Of a stretch of 64,000 bases of DNA, positions 1-41,238 are shown piece after piece. Position numbers and translations under genes: made by a program. The stretch is from Acanthacorydalis orientalis (taxonomy: Eukaryota > Arthropoda > Insecta > Megaloptera > Corydalidae). The notes under the pieces were generated by a model. The model was not told the DNA's origin, did no database searches, and was given only the letters and a program-made list of their open reading frames with translations. How positions within the stretch are numbered: the stretch's first letter is position 1; the number at the start of each line of letters is the position of its first letter. The stretch lies in the NCBI GenBank assembly GCA_034766995.1, contig CM068322.1, forward strand, positions 9,269,810 through 9,333,809, written 5' to 3'.

Positions 1-180
1 TTTGTAGTTTTTGAGATTCACTGTGCATAAAATTGCAAAACAATGTCGAAAATTGATTAACTATAATATAATATACTAAAATATAATTCTGAAATTATGA
101 CTAAATTCACTTCCACAAATGACTTTTTTATTCCCTCCATAATTTGAAAAAAAAATCGTGATAAAATGTGTTCATTAAAT

Positions 181-400
181 TATAGTGATCATTTTTGATT
201 GTTGATTATCTGTATTTACATGGAAAAACCATCTATATCAGAGTGCTAAAACAGTAGAAACTCTAAATTTTAAACAAGGTTATTAATTTTTTTGTTGGAA
301 AAATAGAAGATTTTTCTATATTTTACATATATTCAACCATCAATATAAGTAACAATCACATAAAACAACAATCAAAAATGATTAGTGATCAATGATTGAA
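181..400. repeat. Palindromic repeat family P, copy 1
   Basis: The inverted arms GATCATTTTTGATTGTTG (187-204) and CAACAATCAAAAATGATTA (366-384) enclose a body containing CATCTATATCAGAGTGCTAAAACAG-like sequence. That body resembles the central arm of the copies at 37.3, 42.7, 44.6 and 47.3 kb. It is probably a foldback MITE. No transposase is seen. Confidence 0.5.
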
Positions 401-505
401 ACATTTCGATCAGGATTTTTTTGTGGTTTGTGGAAGAGTGTGGGAAAGAAAAAGTCATTTGAGAATGTTACATATGTATTATTTTTAATAAAAATAATTA
501 CATAC

Positions 506-625
<120 letters not shown>

Positions 626-1137
626 GTATTAATAAGATACAAATTCAGCATGTGAGATATATTGAGGTGATAATTTATGTACTCGAACAGATTACAAATA
701 TACAGTGAAAAGTAATCTTCAAACTTACAATGTGAACATTTATTATAAAGGAAATTACATGAAAATAATCGTATTTACTTTTAATTGATTGTAATCTTTT
801 ATTTGAATCGGCGTGGCAATATTAAATACGTACGAACAAGTTTGACATTGAAAACGGAAAGTATTTTTGTGATTAATTTCAACAACCAATGCAATAGCAC
901 AATTCGGACAAAATAACATGTTTCTTGCAATGAGAAATAATTGGATTAGTCTGAAAAAGAAATTAGGTAATAATTAAGAAATTTAGTCAATTATCAATAA
1001 TTATTTTTAAATTAACTTTAATGATGTCATAAAATCAACAGTCTTATGGCAGTAATCAAACTTTAACTTTATGAGCATGCTCGTGCCGATTATTTCAATT
1101 TTTGTATAAATAACAAACGTTAAATACATATACATAC

Positions 1138-1175
<38 letters not shown>

Positions 1176-1330
1176 GTTTGATGTAAATGTATATTATTTA
1201 TAATTATCATTTTTAATACAATTAAAAATATGTCAAGATTTGCGAAATAACAATATTTAAATATGAAACAAAATAAATTATTCGATACTACGTTTTCTAG
1301 TTGTCCCATAGTTTAATAAATATACATGTT

Positions 1331-1332
<2 letters not shown>

Positions 1333-1421
<89 letters not shown>

Positions 1422-1431
1422 TCATATATAT
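1333..1431. repeat. (TA)n microsatellite
   Basis: About 100 bases of alternating TA with single GC or TC interruptions. Confidence 0.97.
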
Positions 1432-1783
1432 TCATTCACCAGTTTTTTTAAATTATTTATAGATATATTTTTAACAGAAAAACACAAAACTTCACACCAC
1501 AAACTATTCTCTATACATTTTAGATGATTATGAAATAAATATAGATATCAATATCTACAATATGATTTACAAAAAAAATTTCTAAATCTCTCCATAATCT
1601 AATCATTCACCAAACATATTGATCTAATGAATTTCTCAAATACTATTCTACTAATTTAAAATATACTCAAATCAGTAAAATGAGAAAAGAATGTAACGTT
1701 TGTCACTACTTACACGCTGAAAAACGAATGATTATAAGTAGGTTAAATTGGTTTGTTAATTTTAATCAGAGAACTATAGGCAA

Positions 1784-1872
<89 letters not shown>

Positions 1873-2599
1873 GTACATATACATTTTATATTCAAGGAAG
1901 TTATTTAAGATTTTATCGATTTTTCTTAGGTTAAATATTATCAAAAAATTGCATACTATGAAATACCAATAATTTGTTAGTTAATAAAAATAGATTTTAT
2001 TAAATGTTCTGATATTTATACTTTTAGTAAAACTTGTCTCCAAAATATATTGCGCACATATCACATTGCTAAAAATTGATAACAGTTTAAGATACATACT
2101 TGGCCTTTTTAATGGTAACTATTTGATGTAAATCACATGAATCCCTCTAGTAATACTTATCCTTCAATTTGAAAATTATCTTTCTACTTTTAGATTCACT
2201 ATATTCTTTTATAAACACTTTCTAAAATTACCGCTAACATTAATAAATCGACACTTAATTGAAATTAAAACATTATTTTTTAATAGTTACTATTAAACGT
2301 TATAAACAAGAATGGAAATGATTGATGAAAGTTTTATAGTAAATAAATAACTAATCAATAAATAAATATATTAAGACGTATAAAAATACTCTTTACTAAT
2401 TATTTTTTATCAGAGTTGTATTATTATTTCTTTCTACAATTTCTCTACAGTTTTATAATTGAATACTTCATTAAGAAAAGTATTTTTCCTGCTTAATCAG
2501 CTTGCAAAGGAAATCCGATTTACGAAACGAATGACGAAGAATGCAAAAAATATCTATCAACTCGACTGATAAAACCTCTAATATAAATTGAAAATAACA

Positions 2600-2648
<49 letters not shown>

Positions 2649-2833
2649 AGTGTAAGCTTTATTATCATAAATTAAGTAATATAAATGAAGAGAAGTGATT
2701 TCATAAAAGTATATATTCAGTTATTTAAATTAATATATTTATATTAAAAAAGTACATACATTGATCAATAAAATTTATTTTAATATAACAAGAAAGGCAT
2801 ACAAATTTTAAAAATTGTTGTGCACATTCTTGA

Positions 2834-2904
<71 letters not shown>

Positions 2905-2908
<4 letters not shown>

Positions 2909-3245
2909 CAAAATTATCCACTAATAATAAAAATTCCACGTCGTCGATTTATTTATTTGGGACGAGACTTCTATGGTACTCAAATATGTTTACCTTATAT
3001 ATAAAAAACTACGTTGCAATCTATCTGTGATAATGATTATATAGACATACTAACATATATATATATATATATATATCCATATATATATATATATATATAT
3101 AACAACCATGTTGAATATATCGAGAACGATTATATAGAAATAAATATAAATTACTATTAATGTTTCTTGTTTCATTCAGTTACATGTACATGCTTATAAT
3201 GTACATGATAAGTTGGTGAACGTAGCGAACAAGGGGCGAAGCTCT

Positions 3246-3321
<76 letters not shown>
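2905..3321 (+). repeat. Family G repeat, copy 1 (TA-bearing with GC-rich signature)
   Basis: The copy runs from an AATTATCCAC-like start through CAAATATGTTTA, CGTTGCAATCTATCTG, ATTATATAGACATACTAACA, an internal (TA)n (3056-3100), TTTCATTCAGTTACATGTAC and a GC-rich block GTTGGTGAACGTAGCGAACA (3213-3232) with GGGGCGAAGCTC. It ends in a second (TA)n (3250-3321). The block order is the same as in copy 4 at 56.9 kb. Family name unknown to me. Confidence 0.7.
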
Positions 3322-3325
<4 letters not shown>

Positions 3326-3709
3326 CTAACATTCCTTTTGTATAAATCTACTCATTTAGTATTTGTACCTTCAATATAAATAATTACATTTGTGAGAAAT
3401 AAAATTGATGTTTTCTAAATTTTTCACTATTTGTGTTTATGTGAGAATTTCTATTTGTAACATGCCCTTATTTAAATGTAAAAATACCAAATATTTATTT
3501 TTTTTGGAAAAAAAATTAAATTTATTTTTTAAAGCATATTCTTATATGCATCCTATTGTGTATGGAAATATATACAAATGGAAATACACAAATATAAAAT
3601 ATTGCAGAAAAATAGAAAAAGTTGAAAATATCACGAAACAAAATAATTCAAGATGAACTTTCTTAAATTATTCTCCAACACTAATGATGAGGAACTGTAA
3701 GAAATAAGT

Positions 3710-3760
<51 letters not shown>

Positions 3761-3809
3761 TTTCTATTTATATAAAATAGTATTTAGCCACAAAAAAATA
3801 AAGGTTGCA

Positions 3810-3875
3810 AAAATAATGTACTGCCATGATTATATAGACATACTAACAGACATAAAACACACACAACACACCCAA

Positions 3876-3921
<46 letters not shown>

Positions 3922-4097
3922 CGATAACGTTGATATATAACTAATAATACTTATATAGACATAATGAGTTCGAAAACATAAGGAAATAATATATAGAAAA
4001 ATATGTTTGTTTCATTCGGTTACATGTACAGGTTAATAATTGAGAAATGGGCAAGCGCAGCGAGCCCGGAAGTTGGTGAGCGTGCGAGCAGGGTCCC

Positions 4098-4143
<46 letters not shown>
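3810..4143 (+). repeat. Family G repeat, copy 2
   Basis: Shares ATTATATAGACATACTAACA (3828-3847), an internal (CA)/(TA)n tract (3856-3920), TTTGTTTCATTCGGTTACAT (4005-4024) and a GC-rich block with AGTTGGTGAGCGTGCGAGCA (4071-4090), then a terminal (TA)n. Same orientation as copy 1. It lies about 500 bases downstream of copy 1; the interval 3322-3809 is AT-rich and otherwise featureless apart from (TA)n at 3714-3759. Confidence 0.68.
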
Positions 4144-4145
<2 letters not shown>

Positions 4146-5376
4146 AAGAAAGTTGGATGAATGGGCTACATAAAAGAACGTTTTTTTTGATGAAAGGCTA
4201 CATTGAACAAGTTCTAATGTTTGAATCAAACATAACTCTAACTTATTGATCAAAATTTAATATCATAGGAATATCAAAAAGCGCGCATAAATGTGTTTTT
4301 TTTTAAAAAATATTTGTATATATAATATAAATTACATATTTGTATACGTAACATATTTGTATTTGTATTACACATTTGAATTTGTATATTACATATTTGT
4401 ATATGTAATAATTGATCAACTTCGTCAATGTTAACATACATTCAGTTATATCACTAGATCAAATAATTGCAATAAATCAGTTTGAATTATTTACAATTAC
4501 TTAGTGAATACAATATGTATAATCTTGGGATTGAATTTTGAATTTATAGTCAATTTTGCTAAATTAGAATATATTTTCTAATAAGACTTTCTTAAGGAAC
4601 GTATAATTATTGAATATATTACTACTTTTGGACAATATAATACTAAGTATTATTTACAATGAATTCTTGCAGTAGCTATAAAATATTAAAGTAATTTCAA
4701 ATAAGAAGTGAATAATTATCAACCATCATTCTACTCATTATCAGTTCATAATTTTATGTCGCGCGAAAAACAACATCTGTAGTTAATTCTCATGAGAAAG
4801 AAAATACGACGGGTAATTAATCATCTTGGTAATTTTTTAAAATATACATTCAAAATATTACTTATCCCGATTTTGTACAAATATGATGTCATAAATATAT
4901 TTGATATATGTATTGTACTGTACAAATTAAAAGAAACATCTTTCTATATATAAAAAATAAATCTATCGCAAAATTTCCTTAAAACAATTTTTTTTCGTAT
5001 AAACCATCTCCTCGCAACGTTGCTTCCCCGCTACACTATACAAATAGCACGTTAAAATTTCTATTCCCGATCATTTCCGACGTTTCACGAATCGTCATGT
5101 TCATCGATTCTAATGAAACAGTATTTGGGCACGGTCAGTTGTATTCCGGTCTCTCTAGATATATCTTTAAGCAGGGTATCAAGATTCAGTGTACAGAAGA
5201 ACACAAATCAAATACGAATATCGTGTACACAGAACTTTTTAAATAAGTTACCAATAAGTACAATAAGTTGCGCCTTTTCAGTTTCACTATTTTCACTGTT
5301 TCATTTAAAATCAAAAAATAAATTTCATTACGCAATATCTTTATTTAGTTGTTTATTTAAAAATTGTTAACACTTA
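4144..5376. other. AT-rich non-coding stretch
   Basis: No gene recognised. A slightly less AT-rich patch at 5000-5400 carries an 85-codon open frame (5113-5370) with no recognisable family, no splice context linked to the SLC7 gene and no start context. I treat it as non-coding. Confidence 0.5.
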
Positions 5377-5425
5377 ACGAGAGCAAGCGTAGCAAGTAGG
5401 GGGCGGAGCCACTTGGCATTTTAAA
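5377..5425 (+). repeat. Family G repeat, fragment (copy 3)
   Basis: Only the GC-rich signature remains: GAGCAAGCGTAGCAAGTAGG followed by GGGCGGAGCCACTTGGCATT. It corresponds to the block seen at 3213-3250, 4040-4100, 57167-57235 and 58385-58480. Upstream and downstream parts of the family are not recognisable here. Confidence 0.55.
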
Positions 5426-6112
5426 AAGATTACCCTAATAAATTATTTCTTTGTTTTGTTATTTGTTATTATATTTTAAAATAATTTAATATACTAAAAT
5501 ACATTTATCATTTTATTAAAGTTCTATTATAAAGTCAATAATACTGAAATACTAAATATTCATGTTTCTAAGGAGTAGACTTAAGTAATGGATTGTTTGC
5601 AGAGGAAGTATCGTCAATAAGTAAAACCAATATAGCTTTGGAAAAGACATGAGAAGTATTTACTACATCAAAAATGATAAATTTTGAAGTAATGAATAAT
5701 TTATATATATATATATCCATATATCCATAGTTAAAATTATCTTTATTATTACTACGATTTATGACAGAAAAAATAGATTTCCATTAAAGTTTATTGTTAG
5801 CTAAAATGAAAAATACTGATTATATAACAGATATTTATATAAGTATGATGTTATTGAATACCTTTATGTTGGTTTATATGTACAGAAAACATAAATGAAC
5901 TATACAGATGTTCAAATTGCACCTTTCAAAGAAGACAAAAACATAGAGGCGAACTATTAAAAAAAAACAGGCGTAAACTATTTCCGGTCGTATTAATGCA
6001 TGAAAAATAAACTCTGAGTTTTGAATAACAGATTTAATGAAAAGAAACTTGATATATAAAAGATTTATGGGTTTTAAACTACAAACAACATACATTTGTA
6101 TGATATTATATA

Positions 6113-6194
<82 letters not shown>

Positions 6195-7423
6195 TATGTA
6201 TATTTTTAAAAGATATATTTTATGAGAATTTAATATAATGTGAAATATACACACTTATTGTAGATAATATTTTAATATTTTACATTTGGTAGAAAAATTT
6301 TTTTCAATCGGCACGCAAACCCTGAATTTTTTTTTTGATTAAAGTTATTAAATAATTGAATGCTGAAAAACATCTTACAGATTTGTTTACCCCTTACTTC
6401 TATGAGGATAATGACATCAGCATCGAATGCGAGTAAACAAAAATCGAAATGAAAAAAAATCAATAATTATTCACTGAAAATTTTTGATAAAAAAAGTGTT
6501 TGTAGTTTCAAGGACGGGGGAAAACTAATTTTTAAAAATATTATTAGTATGGTTGGAAAATATTTTTTTCTGATCATCAAGGATATTACTTCAGTATCAA
6601 TAAAATACAAGATTTGATTTGAAATTTAACTGATAAAATTTAAATAGTTAGAAAATATGTATCTTAAATAAAATTTATACAATGTATTTAAGACTTATAA
6701 ATTATAAATAAAATTTCAAACATGTTTGGAAGAGAAATTAATTATCAAAAATATCTGAAACAAATATTTTAAAATTCTATAAATTATTATACATATTTTA
6801 TGAATAAAATCCAAATAATTAATAAAAAAAAACTTTACAAGAAGAGTTCTTATCTGGTAACTCTAATTATATTACGTTATAAAGTGGACCTTAATAATAA
6901 GAACACCGTATAGCTAAACAATTAAAGTAATCAACGAAAAAGTAGTAAATATAAAAGAATATAGGCCATGCTCACAATATTTTGCTAAATACTTTATATC
7001 TCACTAGTTAATAGTGCTTTATATAATACTAGATAAAATTGTAGTCATAGATTTCTTCTCAGTTATATTAAGCACTACTAACTAAGAACTAGTTGGAGTA
7101 TTTTATAAAATTACATTTTGTATTATTAAATATTTATGCACTAAATGAAATATAAAAGTTAATGATTTGAAAAATAGAAATATTTATAGTTAATATATTT
7201 TCACTTCTACTAATACGATGATTGGCGGAGGTGGAATAGAAAACAAATTATGATAATAGTTTTAAAGTATCAAGATGTCATTTTAAATTTAATTTTATTA
7301 TATTTCAAGATAAATCATATTTTTTGATATATTTTTTTTATTTTATTTAAAGATAAAAATATATTTCAATATAACAATACATTTATTCATAATGTAAAAT
7401 CGATAAAGAAACAAAACTTTCAA
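5426..7423. other. AT-rich non-coding stretch
   Basis: No gene recognised. It contains an interrupted (TA)n at 6103-6200, giving poly(Ile-Tyr) frames on both strands, and a degraded family-P palindrome around 6290-6500. Confidence 0.6.
6290..6500. repeat. Palindromic repeat family P, degraded copy 2
   Basis: The right half resembles the other copies: TATGAGGATAATGACATCAG, CATCGAATGC, AATCAATAATTATTCACTGA then AAATTTTTGA. Left arm poorly preserved. Confidence 0.4.
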
Positions 7424-7780
7424 AATAATATTAACGTTTAGAATCTGAAAAGTTTAGACTCGATTTAAATTCGAAGTTTTGAGGACGATGACAATGTAAT
7501 ATTGAAAAATCAGTTTAAAAAATGTCTCATACAAGTGGAAAAAACTTATTTCAATATTGAAATAAAAACAAGAACTAAAATATATTTCAGTTAAAATCGT
7601 ATCAATTAATTAAAATAATTTATAAATATGAACATAGTGATAAGCTATTCAAATTATTTTTATTTCTATAAAATATTTTTTCTATATTCGTTATTTTTTA
7701 ATAGTATTTTTTGCTGTTAGAAACTAAGTAAAAAAACGAATTTAAATGCATGATTCATTGTAATTATTTCTGTACTTATT

Positions 7781-7835
<55 letters not shown>

Positions 7836-8283
7836 GAAAAAAATATTGTTAGGAGAGTACATTTTTTTAAAATTTTATATGAAAAATATAGAGTCAGTCT
7901 ATATTTTCAATTATATATATAAAATTACATGATAATATTAACGTTTTGCATCTGAAAGTTTAGACTCGATCTAAATTTTAAGTTCTGAGGAAGATGAGAA
8001 AATAGTATTGAAAAATCAGTTTAAAAAATATCGTGCAAGTGGAAAAAACTTAATTTAATATTGAAATAGAAACAAGGGCTAAAATATACTTCAGTTAAAA
8101 TCGTATCAATTAATTAAAATAATTTAAATTCATGAACATATTGATAAGCTATTCAAATTATTTGTATTTGTATAGAATATTTTTTCTATATTCGTTATTT
8201 TTTAATAGTATTTTTTGCTGTAAGAAACTAAGTAAAAAACGAATTTAAATGCATGTGTTCATTCAAATTATTATTGTATTCTG

Positions 8284-8322
<39 letters not shown>

Positions 8323-8370
8323 AATAAAAAAAATATTGCTAGGAGAGTACATTGTTTTAAAATTTTATAT
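7424..8370 (+). repeat. Tandem duplication, two ~450-bp units
   Basis: Unit 1 (7424-7880) and unit 2 (7931-8370) align over their whole length. Both contain AGTTTAGACTCGAT, TTGAAAAATCAGTTTAAAAA, AAATCGTATCAATTAATTAA, TTCTATATTCGTTATTTTTT, a (TA)n tract near the end (7784-7830 and 8288-8317) and AGGAGAGTACAT followed by TTAAAATTTTATAT. They differ at many single bases and small indels, so the duplication is not recent. It lies just upstream of SLC7 exon A and no coding is seen in it. Confidence 0.85.
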
Positions 8371-8414
8371 AAATAAATAAACATACGAGACATATGTATG
8401 TATGTATGTGTGTA

Positions 8415-8462
<48 letters not shown>

Positions 8463-8534
8463 GCAGATAATAATTTCTATAGTAGTTTTGCGTCATGAAG
8501 ATTTTTACGTAATTTATTTGTTTCTTAATTACAG

Positions 8535-36589
<28,055 letters not shown>

Positions 36590-37110
36590 ACATTTAAAAT
36601 ATAGAACGGACGTTATTTCGAGATACCTGGCAATGTTTTGATATGAAACAACTTGTCTGTACAAAATTAATATACATAAAAGTTCATAGGTACTGAAGTA
36701 ATTTAGTTGCAGTATATTACTGAAATTATACATTCAATATAAAGTATTTTGTATACTTTTATATGAACGTATTTAGAATATCGTCTTCTGTTGCGTACTT
36801 GTAGATGTTAAGTTTGAAATTTACTATTGAATCATTGGCTGTATTTTATGTGTTCATAGGAATGATATAGGATTAAAAATTCCGAGTTTTTTGCGAGGGT
36901 AGCTTTCTTTTACAAATAGATATAGTTGCAAAATTTTTTATTTTATCATTAAAATTTTAAAATAATTATCAAGTTTTAATTTAAATGTGTTTATTCTGAA
37001 CTGAAAAATGAATTAGAGCAATCTCAAATTACTTTTACAAATTAAAACATGTAGTTTAATATTATTTACATTGATTTTATCATGTTTGTATGTATGAACG
37101 TGTGTATGTG

Positions 37111-37159
<49 letters not shown>

Positions 37160-37204
37160 TATATCTGGAACGAAACCTCCGTACAACAAACTTTTTTCTA
37201 ACGA

Positions 37205-37400
37205 AATTCTCTAGTTTTACTGATTTCAGTATACTGAGTTTCTAGCATACTGATTTCATTGGCGATGCCATCATCCTCAAAACGCTAAGGAACAGAAAAA
37301 TCCTGTTTTTTTTATACATTAGCGCTTTGAGGATAATGGATTCGGTGAAAAATTCATTTGTGAAAATGTCTAATAATATATTAAAATTAGAGTCAGAGTT
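37205..37400. repeat. Palindromic repeat family P, copy 3
   Basis: The central arms CCATCATCCTCAAAACGCTA (37268-37287) and TTAGCGCTTTGAGGATAATG (37319-37338) are inverted repeats around a CAG..CCTG loop. Same arm sequence as the copy at 42.7 kb. The 81-codon - strand frame crossing it is not a recognised protein. Confidence 0.7.
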
Positions 37401-37655
37401 GGAAATCGAGGTCAAAGTCACACTTGGAAATCTTTTTATCAATTCCTCAACCCTGGAGAGTTCATTGTGTATATTATGTATATACATGACTGAATAATAT
37501 TGAATATATATTTGACTAAATATATAATTTTAAATATATATGAAGATAAAATACACTGCGAGATACGAGTAAATTTCCAATAGATTGTAAATATAAAAAG
37601 TAACTCAAATAATTATATTCATATGTGCCAATTCGTTGAAATTTCTAAATATAAG

Positions 37656-37707
<52 letters not shown>

Positions 37708-38335
37708 TATATACATATAATTTTCATATTTTGATTGAAATAACATATACTTATTTCATACGATTGAAAATATAAAGTTAATTAAATTTAAAGGGACTTC
37801 TGAAGTAAAACAATGAAAAAGAAATAATAAATAAATTAGTTTTATAATAGATACATTTTTTTTCGGATTATTGGTTAAAATTTTTATACAATTTGATTAC
37901 ACTTATACAAACCTGACTTAATTTTGAATATTATTTTCAAAACTAAATCGAATACATTCCTATTTTTTAATAAGTATTCAAGAAATATGAAATATAAGTG
38001 AATGACCTTTTTAACTTTTTTTTAAAAATAAACAAACAGTTAAGAAGATAACTTCTATACTTGCTGTTGGAAGTATACTACAAGATAGAAAAAAATCTAC
38101 GTTTGGAAACTTTACGTTTAAAGTGTCTATTTACGATTACGAGTAGCTTTCCTACACATTAATAGCAATTGTTTTATATTTTTTGTTTCTTTTCTTTAAT
38201 TATAGACTTATATTTTATTCTTGAAATAAATAATTTTGATTGTCTACTTTTCAAATGACGCCTACAGCTTGGTAGTATCTACACATTGAAGTGTGCTGTT
38301 ATGAAAACATTTATTTCTATCTCACAGAAATCTGA

Positions 38336-38336
38336 A

Positions 38337-38425
<89 letters not shown>
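38336..38425. repeat. (TA)n microsatellite
   Basis: About 90 bases of TA with one AAATA interruption at the left. Confidence 0.97.
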
Positions 38426-38427
<2 letters not shown>

Positions 38428-38689
38428 GTTTTTTACATGAACATGTACGTTACTTATTATTTTTTAACGATGTTACCTCAGGATTCCTCTTAAATTAATG
38501 CCATTGCAGCCATAAATCACTTTTATAGAAACTTTTCACTATTTTGTTTTGTGATTATAACGAAGAACGAATATGTCACAAATAAATAAACACTTAAATA
38601 TACATTAATATAATAAAAATACATTTTTAATTTTGGAAACTCTAGAAAAATATCCTGATAATACAATATTTCACAATGAAAATGTATTT

Positions 38690-38748
<59 letters not shown>

Positions 38749-38842
38749 ATAGAGAGTATGCACGTTTGTATGCATGTAATTGTCATTGAAAAAAATTAAA
38801 TAAGAAATTTTTATTTTAAGTATATTGATTTATTTAATTTTG

Positions 38843-38891
<49 letters not shown>

Positions 38892-38973
38892 TAAGGATAC
38901 GCATGTTTTTACATTACGGTGTATGTGAATTTGAAAAAAACGTGAAAACAATTGTTATTTATTTTATAGTAAA

Positions 38974-39011
38974 ACGGGCGCTAATGACCTGTCTACGCGC
39001 CCTAGAATCTC
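38974..39011 (-). repeat. Family R GC-rich motif, copy 1
   Basis: On the - strand: GATTCTAGGGCGCGTAGACA then GGTCATTAGCGCCCGT. It shares the order 'TAGGGCGC..GGTCAT.AGC.CCCGT' with the copy at 59.9 kb. Confidence 0.5.
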
Positions 39012-39455
39012 AAATAACAACATTTATAGTAAGGGTTAGTCTCTTATGTATCGATAAATTTATTTTTGTAGATAAAGGTTAAACGCGATAGTTCGACGAT
39101 CAAGAAAATTGACTGATTCAAAACGTAAATACACCAAGTATCGTTTAGTTCTTGTGACCAATAATAGTTATGCTCTACTCTTTTTTCCCTTACTATAAAT
39201 ATCGATCTCTTATCTTCCTGCTAAAATAAATATTTCATTCTTTTTTGATTTATATCAATGAATAAATAAAAGACATATTTTCAAGACATTTTAAAACCTT
39301 TGTACTTTTTAATTTTGACTTTAGTGTATAAGAACTACAACAAAACTCCTGTACAAAATAAAACATATGACAAATTAAAAATAATCTCTTCACTTCTATG
39401 TATATTAAATTATACATTTACACTATATTAATCCTTCATATTCATTATTTTAGAT

Positions 39456-39735
39456 TAGTGTTCTTCAAACTGTGTTCCATGGAACTCTGGGGTTCCGTGT
39501 AACCTCTTCAGAGGTTCCGCGAGTCAACGTCCTATTATTAAGTAAAACTGCATTTATGAGTACACATTACGACCCCGCTCAATCAGATGTGAATAATAAA
39601 ATTTGGTCATGTAAGATGGGTGATTTTCAATCTTGTTGAGTACGCATCTTGAGTTTTCTGAGGATAGTAGGGGTTCCTCAAAAAACATTTATAATCTTAA
39701 GGGTTCCGTGAGTGGACAAAGTTTGAAGACCACTT
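39456..39735. mobile_element. hAT-type MITE with perfect 8-bp target duplication
   Basis: A 280-bp element flanked by TTTTAGAT on both sides (39448-39455 and 39736-39743). Its ends TAGTGTTCTTCAAACT and the complement of AGTTTGAAGACCACTT are inverted and match the CAGTGGTTCTCAAACT type of hAT termini. GGTTCCGTG and GAGGTTCCGCGA repeats inside are usual for such MITEs. No coding. Confidence 0.88.
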
Positions 39736-39784
39736 TTTTAGATGAAACATGTGCGTGAACTGGTAAATTAATTTACGCTTAAGA

Positions 39785-39823
39785 TTATATATATATATAT
39801 ATATGTACACACACACATATATA

Positions 39824-39900
<77 letters not shown>

Positions 39901-39928
39901 TATATACGAATATATATATATATATATA
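39785..39928. repeat. Interrupted (TA)n array
   Basis: About 144 bases of TA with (CA), GTATA and CTATATACGA interruptions. Confidence 0.95.
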
Positions 39929-41178
39929 TTTATATTTGATGTTTGTATATGAAATAGTATCCAAATTGATTAATTCATAAATATAATCAATCACAATGAT
40001 TTCCTACGAAACAATTAATATTACCTTATGTTATTTTCCCGTTATGATTATCTTTTTAGCAAAGTCAATTAATGTATAACTTGCTTTTTGCATGATCTGA
40101 AGAAAATCAGAAAAAGATAATGAATAAAACACAATATACAAAAATACTATTATTTAATTTGAAAACATTTAATAATAATTATTCTCGGAAGAAATAAGAC
40201 TTTTATGGTCATCGTTTTAACGCATTTTTCAACATTTTTATTTGATAAAAAGCTTATTTATTATTTATACAGAGCAACAATTGTTCTTTTTTATGAATTG
40301 GTTAGTTTGCTTATTAGATTTGATGAATAAATTTAAGATTTAAGAAGTTCAAGTTATATTGATTTATAACTGAAAGAGTCTTTGAAAAGAAAAAAACATA
40401 TAGTTTAGAACAAAAAATAAATAATAAAGTCACTTTATTAAACTTGAAGATTACAATATTGTTTTAATTCAAACGTATAAAAATATTTTTGATACCATTT
40501 TTTAAAGAATTGGAAAAAATAATATTGTGATATTCGAGGTCTTGTTCAGAACGTCGATGTTTTTACATAATCAAAATATTGAAACGTTGATCAATTTAAA
40601 AAAAAGTATTTGTTTTACAGTTTATCCAAACCTTTTATAACTCTAAGGTTTTAAAAAATTCAAAGCAGTTTTATTTTGATAAAGGTAGAATTTTTTTTAT
40701 TTAATAAAATTCATTAATCCCAATTCGACAAAATCCTTTAAAAATGATCTATAAAAAAGTAATTTTCAATTAATCTTAACGAACAATTAGAACACATTCT
40801 AGTATTAAAAAACCTAGTCAAACTTATTTTTTTTATTAATATGAAAATAACACATCATTTTTCGTCATTAAGAAGAGTTTTTGAACTGATTTTTATTTTT
40901 GTAGATGACATTCTTTTGATATTAAAGATTAATCTACAAAATACTCACTTTTAACTCGAATTTGCTATCTTTTTAGTGTGAATATCTTTCTTTGTATTAA
41001 GTAACACATAAAAAATATGATCTATACATCAAAAAAGAGTTACTTTCATTTTAAATCAACTTTTTATCGTACATATTTATTTAATAATCGTAAATTAATT
41101 TTCTTTATAAAATTATTCCAGAATATTTTTATAAAATGAATAAAATATAATATGAATACATATCTCGTATATATTCTC

Positions 41179-41238
<60 letters not shown>

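Larger units (their letters stand above)
36590..39455. other. SLC7 3' flank and AT-rich intergenic DNA
   Basis: No gene recognised after the SLC7 stop. It includes (TA)n at 37114-37156, 37659-37702, 38336-38425, 38693-38745 and 38847-38888, a family-P palindrome at 37205-37400 and a family-R motif at 38974-39011. Confidence 0.6.

Noticed and set aside
5113..5370. 85-codon + strand frame as a possible 5' exon of the SLC7 gene
   Set aside because: No GSG/TM1-TM4 motif of the family is present and no phase-1 donor links it to exon A.
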